Positions 1 to 5,851 of a stretch of 7,254 nucleotides of DNA are shown here, piece after piece. Below the pieces are notes generated by a model. The model had not been told where the DNA came from and made no database searches. It worked only from the letters and a program-made list of their open reading frames with translations. Both the position numbers and the translations under genes were made by a program. The DNA is from Sphingobacterium sp. Lineage in GTDB: Bacteria > Bacteroidota > Bacteroidia > Sphingobacteriales > Sphingobacteriaceae. The stretch's first letter is position 1. Each line of letters opens with the position of its first letter. The stretch lies in NCBI GenBank assembly GCA_030146225.1, contig JASLCA010000069.1:1-7254 (forward strand), read 5' to 3'.

Positions 1-1
1 T

Positions 2-382
2 CGGAATACCACTGAATTTACAGATACCGATGGGAATATCAATCGCATTCCAGAAGGGGATAACAATGGTCCACATGAACTGAAATATGGAGAATTTAGT
101 CCAGAAGGAGTGCCTGTGGAAGGTAGCGCGTTTAAACAGTTTAAGAAAACTACAAAAAGTACCTTGTTTCCTGTCTTAAACATTGGCTTAGCCGTTCCAA
201 TAAATAAGAATAGTTCCTACAATGGCCGCTATCTAAGTGCCGTGATTAGAACGCAGTTTAACTTTGCAATGGATGAAAATTTAGACGGCTATGATCCAGT
301 AGGACCTGATGGCAATCGCCGCTCCGAAGCCAAGAACGATATGTATAACTTTACCGCTTTAGGAATTAAGTATACGTTTTAA
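2..382 (+). CDS. Outer-membrane beta-barrel protein, C-terminal fragment (5' end outside window)
   Basis: The frame is open from base 2 to the TAA at 380-382, giving 127 residues with no start needed, so this is the 3' part of a gene that begins outside the window. An internal GTG at 110 lies in the same frame and is not a convincing start. The C-terminus alternates polar and hydrophobic residues (FTALGIKYTF) and ends in phenylalanine, the usual outer-membrane barrel assembly signal. An earlier strand-like stretch (LFPVLNIGLAVPIN) is separated from it by hydrophilic Asp/Asn/Gly-rich segments (for example DENLDGYDPVGPDG) typical of surface loops. The family cannot be named from this fragment. 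Its last 24 bases overlap the end of the convergent gene on the other strand. No U-run terminator follows; the nearest strong hairpin is 55 bases downstream, at 437-487. Confidence 0.7.
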   Translation, partial: RNTTEFTDTDGNINRIPEGDNNGPHELKYGEFSPEGVPVEGSAFKQFKKTTKSTLFPVLNIGLAVPINKNSSYNGRYLSAVIRTQFNFAMDENLDGYDPVGPDGNRRSEAKNDMYNFTALGIKYTF

Positions 383-910
383 AATACGATTTCCCCTCCC
401 GGCCAAGGCCGCTGTAGGCGTCTTCAATAAGAACTTAATTTGAGCAGCAAGTTCATCCTTAACCCAAGGATGCTTGCTGCTCAAATTGTATAGGATATCC
501 ATACAATTGACCACAGAAGCCACCGGAGCATCCTTGGCAATAAGCCACCTAAAGCTATGTTCTATAATATGTTCCTCCTGTTCCTCGCTATGCTCGATAG
601 GGCTTTTGCGTTCAGTCGCTAGCATAAGCAGCTTGCTATAGCTTCGGATACATGACCAGTTGTGCTGTACAGGTAAATAGTCCAGAAACTTTAAGTAAAA
701 GCCCTGAAGTAGGCTAGGCTCATTAAGCACAATATGCTCCAAGAGCCAAGCTGCCCGAAAGGCCGTTTGCTTATGTGGATCCATGCTAGCTGCCAACAAG
801 TCTTCACAACTGATACCTTGCTGAATTATAAGTGCTTCTGTATACTGGCTCATGGGATAGTTGCGGAACTCCTGCAACAGAAAGGTCTTTACTTGAAGAC
901 TACTCGCCAT
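359..910 (-). CDS. Small alpha-helical HEAT/ARM-like protein of unknown function
   Basis: This 183-residue protein has no signal peptide or membrane segment and is predicted to be cytoplasmic. It consists of amphipathic helices with short turns: residues about 48-62 (AFRAAWLLEHI), 66-80, 86-98 (CIRSYSKLLML), 113-125, 128-143 (VASVVNCMDILYNL) and 150-163, ending in a basic helix (RGNRILKRIL). The pattern resembles small HEAT-like proteins of Bacteroidota that are sometimes misannotated as adenylosuccinate lyase; no catalytic motif of that enzyme is present. The ATG at 908-910 lies within the end of the upstream helicase gene (11-bp overlap), which implies translational coupling in a two-gene operon. 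Its 3' end overlaps the convergent barrel gene by 24 bp. A large inverted repeat (437-487) lies in its coding sequence. It is a real gene by position and length; its function is unknown. Confidence 0.75.
   Translation of the reverse strand: MASSLQVKTFLLQEFRNYPMSQYTEALIIQQGISCEDLLAASMDPHKQTAFRAAWLLEHIVLNEPSLLQGFYLKFLDYLPVQHNWSCIRSYSKLLMLATERKSPIEHSEEQEEHIIEHSFRWLIAKDAPVASVVNCMDILYNLSSKHPWVKDELAAQIKFLLKTPTAALAGRGNRILKRILNS
437..487. repeat. 51-nt inverted repeat (22-bp stem) inside a coding sequence
   Basis: The outer arms are perfect 15-base complements (AATTTGAGCAGCAAG at 437-451 and its reverse complement at 473-487). The inner arms are a perfect 7-base pair (CATCCTT at 454-460 and AAGGATG at 466-472). 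A two-base TT bulge (452-453) and a five-base AACCC loop complete it. It encodes residues about 142-158 of the HEAT-like protein on the minus strand. It also lies 55 bases after the stop codon of the plus-strand barrel gene. No T-run follows on either strand, so it is not a classical intrinsic terminator. It could instead protect the 3' end of, or stall, the barrel transcript (inference). Confidence 0.85.
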
Positions 911-2321
911 AGAATTTAGGATTGAAGTTGACCAAAAAAAGTTGTTGTGTAGCCCGCGTGACCGCCGTATAGAGCCAGCGTAAGAAATCCGTATTTAGCA
1001 TCTCATCATTTAGATAGCCCTGATCCACAAATACACAAGGCCACTGTCCGCCCTGAGCTTTATGGCAGGTGATGGCATAGGCAAACTTTATCTGCAAGGC
1101 ATTGTAATAGGGGTCTTTCTTAATCGCCTCCAACCGATCCTTCTTAGCAGGGATGTCTGCGTAGTCTAGGGCTATGGATGCATAGAGCTCTTGTTGTTGC
1201 GCATAGGGCAGGCTAGGGGCATCTACGTAGATGCTATCCAGCAATACCCTACAGGTGATGGGGTCAAGCTCATCATCATCCAAGAAGTCCAAGGCAATGT
1301 CCGCAAAGCGAAAGCCATGTTGCTCATGCATATTGGTAACCTTTCGGATGCTGGCCAGATCCCCATTGGCGATAAAGCCTGTATTGGCTTCATCATGCTG
1401 TTGCAGCCAGTAGTAGTTGTTGCGGACCACCATTATTAAGTCGCCTCCCGTAATCTCTTCTTCTCGAAAGAGGATCTGATTGCGAATATGCTTGTTGTAC
1501 AGGTTTGCAGACTTATTGGAGCGGCAGATAACTATGGTATTCTCCATATCAAACTCGTGATAGCTGTAGTGTAAGCCCTCAATCAATTTCTCCCCATTCA
1601 TGCGGAAGATATCATTGAAGCCTTTGGTATGCAGCTGTGGAAAGGGGAGTTGATCCTGCTGATCATCCCGAATATCGTTTCGGATCTTGGTGGCATTGTA
1701 GAGAATCCCCGATTCTTGCTTCTGCCGAACCACCTCTTGCAGCTCATAGTGAAAGACCCGCAAAGCATAATTGGAGCCTATATGTCCAGGATCCAGTGCG
1801 GGGCTGTCCAGCATGCCAATAGGCGGCAGCTGAGCGGTATCCCCTACAAACATTAAGGAACAGTTCTTGCCCGACTTTACATAGCTGATCAAGTCATGCA
1901 ACAAGCTTCGGGAGAAGAATTGTACCCCATCATCTGAGATCATAGAGGCCTCATCTATAATAAATAAGGTGTCCTCATGTTGATTGTCAGCTAAGACAAA
2001 ATCCAGCTCAATGCTGGCAGCCGTCTTCTTGCGGTAAATCTTCTTATGTATCGTAAAGGCTTTTCTACCCGCATAATGACTCATCACCTTGGCTGCTCGC
2101 CCGGTTGGAGCCAGCAGTACACTTCGCTTGCGGAGGCTAGGCAGTGTCTTTACCAAGGCCGAAATAATTGTGGTCTTACCCGTACCTGCATAACCCTTTA
2201 GGATAAAGCAGTGGGCGGGGTTAAAGTTGCTCAGGAACTCTTCTAAAAGCGCAAATGCTGCTAATTGTTGTTTCGTGGGAGGCCAATTGAACTGTTGAAT
2301 AAGAAGATTCTGAATAAGCAT
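900..2321 (-). CDS. RecD-like superfamily 1 DNA helicase (AAA/UvrD_C_2 type)
   Basis: ATP-dependent DNA helicase of the RecD/TraA group, 473 residues from the ATG at 2319-2321. All SF1B motifs are visible (numbering from that ATG): Walker A GYAGTGKTT near 43-51, Ia LLAPTGRAAK near 69-78, Walker B IIDEAS near 121-126, motif III GDTAQLPPIG near 160-169, a QR-type motif IV (EVVRQ) near 196-200, motif V AITCHKAQGGQW near 416-427 and VI YTAVTRAT near 451-458. An SH3-like insert (GDLIMVVRNNYYW to NGDLASIRKV) precedes motif V. The protein lacks the long N-terminal region of RecD2, so it belongs to the short standalone class. A TTG six bases upstream at 2325-2327 could add two residues, but it lies inside the promoter box. 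Its 3' end overlaps the HEAT-like gene. The family acts in DNA repair or replication; the exact role here is unknown. Confidence 0.9.
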   Translation of the reverse strand: MLIQNLLIQQFNWPPTKQQLAAFALLEEFLSNFNPAHCFILKGYAGTGKTTIISALVKTLPSLRKRSVLLAPTGRAAKVMSHYAGRKAFTIHKKIYRKKTAASIELDFVLADNQHEDTLFIIDEASMISDDGVQFFSRSLLHDLISYVKSGKNCSLMFVGDTAQLPPIGMLDSPALDPGHIGSNYALRVFHYELQEVVRQKQESGILYNATKIRNDIRDDQQDQLPFPQLHTKGFNDIFRMNGEKLIEGLHYSYHEFDMENTIVICRSNKSANLYNKHIRNQILFREEEITGGDLIMVVRNNYYWLQQHDEANTGFIANGDLASIRKVTNMHEQHGFRFADIALDFLDDDELDPITCRVLLDSIYVDAPSLPYAQQQELYASIALDYADIPAKKDRLEAIKKDPYYNALQIKFAYAITCHKAQGGQWPCVFVDQGYLNDEMLNTDFLRWLYTAVTRATQQLFLVNFNPKFYGE

Positions 2322-2324
2322 CTT

Positions 2325-2354
2325 CAAAGTTATCCAAAAGGTTGATCAATTCAA
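2325..2354 (-). promoter_or_regulatory. Bacteroidota-type primary sigma promoter of the helicase operon
   Basis: On the minus strand a perfect -7 box TAACTTTG (2325-2332) is preceded by TTG (2352-2354) with a 19-base gap, matching the Bacteroidota pattern TTG-N19-TAnnTTTG. Transcription would start about four bases after the box, at or next to the A of the helicase ATG (2321), implying a leaderless or near-leaderless mRNA. Confidence 0.6.
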
Positions 2355-2372
2355 TTGGAAAAGCTAATTTTG
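2342..2372 (+). promoter_or_regulatory. Bacteroidota-type promoter of the DUF3822-rsmD-coaD operon
   Basis: TTG at 2342-2344, a 20-base gap, and a perfect -7 box TAATTTTG at 2365-2372. The predicted transcript start is near 2376, leaving about 11 bases to the ATG at 2387 or 35 to the alternative ATG at 2411. Its upstream element is interleaved with that of the divergent helicase promoter, so the two promoters may compete for polymerase. The palindromes TTGATCAA (2342-2349) and CAATTG (2352-2357) lie in the shared part. Confidence 0.6.
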
Positions 2373-2386
2373 TTTAGCTCAGTTCT

Positions 2387-3205
2387 ATGCTGAGCCCTAT
2401 TACATATTACATGAATTATACAGCAAAGAACTTTCAACTGCATTACCTGCCGAGCTATAAATTATTGGTAAAAACTGACTTTCTGCAGGATAGCCTGATG
2501 GTCTTAAATGCCGAAAATGAGTTGGTAGCGCTGTACAGCTACCCCTCAGACAGTCCAAATGGCGAGGCAATGAAGCTTTTGGGATTGCCTTTTCAACAGG
2601 TTTATATCAATATCCCCTTGCAAAGCATGGTTTTTGTGCCATCCGATGTGTATGAAGAAAAGGATAAGGGCTTATATCAGACCTTTCAGCTTGATGACAA
2701 TGCCGATCGTACTAAAAGCTTAGCATTGGCATCACTGGCCGTAACGGTATGTTATCAGTACGACCTCTTGCTGCATAATCGCTGGCGTAAGATCTTCCCA
2801 GAAGCCAAGTTTGTAAGCGATTTTCAGCTGGTATTAGACCATGTGCAGACCCATGTGCCTATGCAAGGCATAGTCTTAGGGGCGCACTTTAGAGATGTGC
2901 AGGTAGACCTCTACTGTTTTATTGATGGTCAGTTCCAATTGTATAACAGCTTTGAGATTGCATCGGCCGATGATTTAAAGTATTTTGTCTTAAACCTCTT
3001 ACAGACCTTAGGCATTAAAAACAAGGCGGATAAATTTATTTATTCAGGCATTGCTGCCCAGCATGAGTTTAATGACATTTTTGCCCGCTTTGCAGACGAG
3101 TCCATCTTCCTAACTCCACGTACAGTAGTCGCTTGCCCAGCGGAGGTCCCAGTTGAAGAGTTGGAGGCTATGAATCTACTCTTAGATGCACCGCTATGCG
3201 TATAA
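2387..3205 (+). CDS. DUF3822 family protein (Bacteroidota-specific, function unknown)
   Basis: This 272-residue soluble protein has hallmarks of the DUF3822 family: a beta-rich N-terminal half (YKLLVKTDFLQDSLMVLN), the conserved block FVPSDVYEEKDKGLYQTF at about 83-100, and the C-terminal signature QLYNSFEIASADDLKYF at about 184-200, followed by a helix and IYSG near 218-221. The family is thought to have an actin/hexokinase-like ATPase fold and is often found next to rsmD in Bacteroidota; its biochemical role is not established. The start at 2387 is the longest reading. ATG at 2411 (MNYTAKNF) is a real alternative, because it gives a more usual leader length behind the promoter at 2342-2372. 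The stop TAA (3203-3205) overlaps the rsmD start by 10 bp, indicating translational coupling. Confidence 0.88.
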   Translation: MLSPITYYMNYTAKNFQLHYLPSYKLLVKTDFLQDSLMVLNAENELVALYSYPSDSPNGEAMKLLGLPFQQVYINIPLQSMVFVPSDVYEEKDKGLYQTFQLDDNADRTKSLALASLAVTVCYQYDLLLHNRWRKIFPEAKFVSDFQLVLDHVQTHVPMQGIVLGAHFRDVQVDLYCFIDGQFQLYNSFEIASADDLKYFVLNLLQTLGIKNKADKFIYSGIAAQHEFNDIFARFADESIFLTPRTVVACPAEVPVEELEAMNLLLDAPLCV

Positions 3206-3741
3206 TCTCAGGAAAACATGGTGGATTGCGACTAAACCCACCGGCCAACCTGCCGGTACGCCCCACCACAGACCTTGCTAAAGAAGCCCTTTTTAATATC
3301 TTAGACAATAAGATAGACATTGAGGCCTCTGATTGCTTAGACTTATTCGCAGGAACAGGCAATGTAAGCTATGAGCTTAGTTCACGGGGCGCAGCCTCCG
3401 TACTGGCCGTAGACCTCCACTTTAAATGTGTGCAATATATTCAGCAGACAGCTGAAAAGATGAAGATGGAAGGCTTAAAAGCCCGTAAGGCCGATGTGCT
3501 AAAGTTTATTGCAAAGCCTGCGGGAAGCTTTGACTTTATCTTTGCAGATCCACCGTATGACCTGCCAAGTTTACCGCAATTGGCAAACAACATTTTGACC
3601 TCTGGCTTGTTAAGGGAGGGAGGGCTATTGGTTATTGAACATCCATCCAATAGACAGTTGGAAGAGGCCGCAGGCTTTTTAGAAACCCGAAAGTATGGGT
3701 ATTCCTCTTTTAGCTTTTATCATGCGGCTAAGCCAGCTTAA
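3196..3741 (+). CDS. rsmD: 16S rRNA (guanine-N2)-methyltransferase RsmD
   Basis: This 181-residue class I SAM-dependent methyltransferase is the usual length for RsmD, which makes m2G966 of 16S rRNA in E. coli. Diagnostic features are the N-terminal RIISGKHGGLRL (2-13), the RPTTDLAKEALFNIL block (22-36), the SAM-binding loop DLFAGTGN (49-56), an acidic residue after strand 2 (AVD, D73) and the catalytic N-methyltransferase motif DPPY (118-121). A C-terminal VIEHP strand (146-150) is also typical. The ATG lies inside the end of the DUF3822 gene (10-bp overlap), and coaD follows after 17 bases, so the three form one operon. No key residue is missing. The product acts on the assembled small-subunit head in the cytoplasm. 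Confidence 0.95.
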   Translation: MRIISGKHGGLRLNPPANLPVRPTTDLAKEALFNILDNKIDIEASDCLDLFAGTGNVSYELSSRGAASVLAVDLHFKCVQYIQQTAEKMKMEGLKARKADVLKFIAKPAGSFDFIFADPPYDLPSLPQLANNILTSGLLREGGLLVIEHPSNRQLEEAAGFLETRKYGYSSFSFYHAAKPA

Positions 3742-3758
3742 TATTTAAAATTAAAACG

Positions 3759-4229
3759 ATGAAAACAGCTGTATTTGCAGGATCATTTGATCCCTTCACC
3801 TTTGCACATCAGGACCTGGTGGAACGTGGATTATTAGTATTTGACAAGATTATAATTGGGGTGGGGGTCAATCCTTCTAAAAAGGGGTTGATGGACTTCG
3901 ATGATCGGGAAGCCGCCATCGCGCAGCTATTTGCAAATGAAGATCGGGTAACGGTAAGTCAGTTTAGAGGACTTACGGTAGACTTTTGTCAGCGTAGGGG
4001 TGCCGCTTACCTATTACGGGGCCTGCGCAATACCAATGACTTTGAATTTGAGAATGCCATAGCACAGAACAACCTGCTATTAGCTCCAGAGATAGAGACC
4101 TGCTTTTTAATGGCACGATCAGGCTTAGGGCACATCTCATCAACCATTGTTCGCGATATTTTGACAAACAATGGTGATGTTACAGAACTTGTGCCTGAAG
4201 AAGTTCTTCAGTATATAAATATAGGGTAG
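3759..4229 (+). CDS. coaD: Phosphopantetheine adenylyltransferase
   Basis: This 156-residue nucleotidyltransferase is of normal family length. It transfers AMP from ATP to 4'-phosphopantetheine, giving dephospho-CoA, the penultimate step of coenzyme A synthesis in the cytoplasm. Visible features are GSFDPF at 8-13, the nucleotidyltransferase histidine H17, PSKK at 39-42, the substrate/ATP-binding RGLRNTNDFEFE at 87-98, and ISSTIVRD at 126-133 (equivalent to the ISSSxVRE signature). The (T/H)xGH motif reads TFAH, with alanine in place of glycine at position 16; the catalytic histidine is kept, so activity is expected. The ATG follows rsmD by 17 bases with an A-rich leader and no Shine-Dalgarno sequence, normal for Bacteroidota. 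The stop codon merges into a 20-bp palindrome shared with the convergent helicase gene. Confidence 0.95.
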   Translation: MKTAVFAGSFDPFTFAHQDLVERGLLVFDKIIIGVGVNPSKKGLMDFDDREAAIAQLFANEDRVTVSQFRGLTVDFCQRRGAAYLLRGLRNTNDFEFENAIAQNNLLLAPEIETCFLMARSGLGHISSTIVRDILTNNGDVTELVPEEVLQYINIG

Positions 4230-4248
4230 GTAGAACCTAGGTTCTACC
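4229..4248. terminator. Perfect 20-bp palindrome, probable bidirectional terminator between coaD and dbpA
   Basis: GGTAGAACCT (4229-4238) is followed directly by its exact reverse complement (4239-4248). On the plus strand a T-rich stretch (AATTTTAATTTTCTT) follows; on the minus strand the A/T-rich sequence that follows is a weaker U-tract. The palindrome begins at the last base of the coaD stop and includes the stop and last three codons of the helicase gene, so one short element can end both convergent transcripts. Confidence 0.6.
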
Positions 4249-5544
4249 AATTTTAATTTTCTTGCCTTTAATCTTTTGATTGACGGCCTGTTTTATAATG
4301 GTTGCCGCCACACTGCGCTCGACAGCTACATAGGATTCCTTCTCCTTGACTTCAATAATGCCCAAGTCTTCCTTCTTCACACCTTCAAGGTTTAGTAAGA
4401 AGCCTACAATGTCTATCTTGTTGATCTTGTCTTTCTTACCGCCAGTCACATAAAGTGTAGCAATAGGTGCGTTTGGAGGTAGGTCATATTCATCCTGATC
4501 AAAGGTCTCCACTTCGCAATCTGCATCAATATATGGATAATCCTCTTCTGGCTTTAAGATAACGAATACCTCACCTGAAGCCTGCATCCTTGCTGTACGA
4601 CCATTACGATGCGTAAAAGCATCCTCCTTATAAGGCAATTGGTAATGAATAATTGCGTCCACCTCAGGAATATCTAGTCCCCGAGCCGCAAGATCCGTGG
4701 TAATCAAGATCCGATTGGAGTTGTTACGAAACTTCAATAAAGCCAATTCGCGATCCGTTTGCTCAAGACCGCCATGAAACAGATCGTGAATAATTTCGCG
4801 CTCATCCAAGAGCTCACTTACGTGGTCAACCGCTTCACGATGATTACAAAATATCAAGGTCTTCTTAGGACCATTCTTGCAGATAAGCTTAAAAAGAACC
4901 TTGAGCTTATTCTGTGCAGGAGCAATCACCTTCTTAATAACATAGTTCGGCGTAGACTCCTCATTGCTCAGGTGATTCACCATCACATACTTGCCAACTC
5001 CCGTAAATTCAGGAATATCTGTCATGGTAGTGGCAGATGTCAGTATCCTGTTGGTTAGTTTTGACAGGTGATGGATAATGTATGCCATTTGGTCTTGAAA
5101 TCCAAACTCCAAAGACTTATCAAACTCATCCAAAACCAGTGCACTAATGGTATGCGGGTTGAAGTTGTCACGTTCAATATGGTACATAATACGTCCAGGC
5201 GTTCCGATCAGGATTGCAGGAGCCTCTTTAAGCTTGTTACGCTCGAGTTTCGTGTCATTCCCACCATAACAGCAGGTCACCTTATAGCCTACATGAACTT
5301 TCTTAATAACCTGTTCGATCTGTAAGGCAAGCTCGCGGGTAGGAACTAATATCAAGGCCTGAACACCTTCGCCATCTTTCTTTAAGTGGTTGGCAAGGGC
5401 CAGACTGAAGGCTAGGGTTTTACCAGAGCCCGTAGGGGAGTGTAATATAAAATCAGAATGAATGTCGTATTTTTCCTGAACTTCTTTTTGCATTTCGTTC
5501 AGTTCAGTAATACGCATCCTGTCTAGGATGGGCTGTATTGTCAT
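4237..5544 (-). CDS. dbpA: DEAD-box RNA helicase, DbpA-like
   Basis: This 435-residue RNA helicase has both RecA-like domains and a C-terminal DbpA RNA-binding domain. Motifs: a shortened Q region with Q19, motif I SPTGSGKT (36-43), Ia PTREL (68-72), Ib TPGR (115-118), II DEFD (139-142, a variant of DEAD), III SAT (170-172), IV LIFCNHR (230-236), V ARGLDIP (287-293) and VI HRNGRTAR (312-319). Residues about 363-433 (LYVTGGKKDKINKIDIVGF onward) match the DbpA C-terminal domain, which in E. coli DbpA recognises 23S rRNA hairpin 92 during large-subunit assembly. The N-terminus is short, leaving no clear upstream aromatic residue of the Q motif. The ATG at 5544 lies four bases from a perfect -7 box, so the mRNA may be leaderless. 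It converges with coaD and appears monocistronic. The exact substrate is inferred from E. coli. Confidence 0.9.
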   Translation of the reverse strand: MTIQPILDRMRITELNEMQKEVQEKYDIHSDFILHSPTGSGKTLAFSLALANHLKKDGEGVQALILVPTRELALQIEQVIKKVHVGYKVTCCYGGNDTKLERNKLKEAPAILIGTPGRIMYHIERDNFNPHTISALVLDEFDKSLEFGFQDQMAYIIHHLSKLTNRILTSATTMTDIPEFTGVGKYVMVNHLSNEESTPNYVIKKVIAPAQNKLKVLFKLICKNGPKKTLIFCNHREAVDHVSELLDEREIIHDLFHGGLEQTDRELALLKFRNNSNRILITTDLAARGLDIPEVDAIIHYQLPYKEDAFTHRNGRTARMQASGEVFVILKPEEDYPYIDADCEVETFDQDEYDLPPNAPIATLYVTGGKKDKINKIDIVGFLLNLEGVKKEDLGIIEVKEKESYVAVERSVAATIIKQAVNQKIKGKKIKIGRT

Positions 5545-5548
5545 GCTA

Positions 5549-5556
5549 CAAAAGTA
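5549..5556 (-). promoter_or_regulatory. -7 box of the dbpA-like gene
   Basis: The minus strand reads TACTTTTG, a perfect TAnnTTTG box ending four bases before the ATG at 5544. No well-spaced upstream TTG is present; a TTTT about 16 bases upstream is the best substitute, and the nearest TTG is 29 bases away. The expected start site coincides with the start codon. Confidence 0.45.
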
Positions 5557-5642
5557 GTGTTTTTATTTGTTGAAAATTGTATTGTCAAGCGATTGTCTGA
5601 AACCTGTTAAGGAATTGTTAAAATCGATATAGCAAGATTTTT

Positions 5643-5658
5643 TGGCATATAAGTTGAA
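5643..5658 (+). promoter_or_regulatory. Sigma-54-like promoter element upstream of a possible small RNA
   Basis: TGGCATATAAGTTGAA has the -24 TGGCA and, at the correct spacing, a -12 TTG followed by A where the consensus TGGCACGnnnnTTGCW has C. It is preceded by a T-run (TTTTTT from 5639). A start near 5668 is expected. An alternative primary-sigma reading is TTG (5654-5656), 18 bases, then TAATTTAG (5675-5682), which would start near 5687. Confidence 0.35.
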
Positions 5659-5667
5659 CTAGTACTA

Positions 5668-5740
5668 GTATTCATAATTTAGGTTAATAATTGGTTAGTT
5701 AGTAAGGCTTCAATCTCCCCGATTGAGGCCTTATTTTTTT
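5668..5740 (+). ncRNA. Candidate orphan small RNA, about 55-75 nt
   Basis: A strong intrinsic terminator at 5704-5740 has no protein gene upstream on the same strand: the nearest upstream gene, dbpA, points the other way. A sigma-54-like element (5643-5658) or a weaker TTG/TAATTTAG pair lies at the right distance to start a short transcript. The transcribed part (AT-rich, with TTAATAATTGGTTAGTTAG just before the terminator stem) contains no ATG-started reading frame. The start coordinate is an estimate from the promoter, with 5687 as an alternative. No known RNA family is recognised. It could act as a trans-acting regulator through the single-stranded AU-rich 5' part (inference). Confidence 0.4.
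5704..5740 (+). terminator. Strong intrinsic terminator
   Basis: AAGGCTTCAATC (5704-5715) pairs with GATTGAGGCCTT (5721-5732) across 12 positions, one of them a G-U wobble, around a five-base loop. A seven-T run (5734-5740) follows directly. It points right. It is the 3' end of the proposed small RNA, since no gene on the plus strand precedes it after 4229. Confidence 0.8.
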
Positions 5741-5851
5741 AAAGCCAGCATAAATAGCTCCTAAGCCTGATTCCAAAGCCTTGTTAGTAACTCAAATTCG
5801 TTTAGACGCACTTAGCGTGCCAGTGCTACTTCTGTGCTGAATGTTGGAGCA
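5741..5851. other. Spacer with no recognised feature
   Basis: There is no reading frame of note, promoter box or convincing hairpin. A weak pair of four-base arms (GCAC/GTGC near 5809-5821) is within chance. Words like GTGCTA near the end foreshadow the repeat island that follows. Confidence 0.4.

Noticed and set aside
396..410. GGCCAAGGCC hairpin just after the barrel gene as its terminator
   Set aside because: The stem is only four bases with a two-base loop and has no T-run; the hairpin at 437-487 is far stronger.
1191..1439. Plus-strand frames within the helicase, rsmD and dbpA genes
   Set aside because: They are opposite-strand or out-of-frame shadows of well-supported genes with clear motifs.
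2325..2327. TTG as start codon of the RecD-like helicase
   Set aside because: It would add only Met-Lys, sits inside the -7 box, and an ATG follows six bases later.
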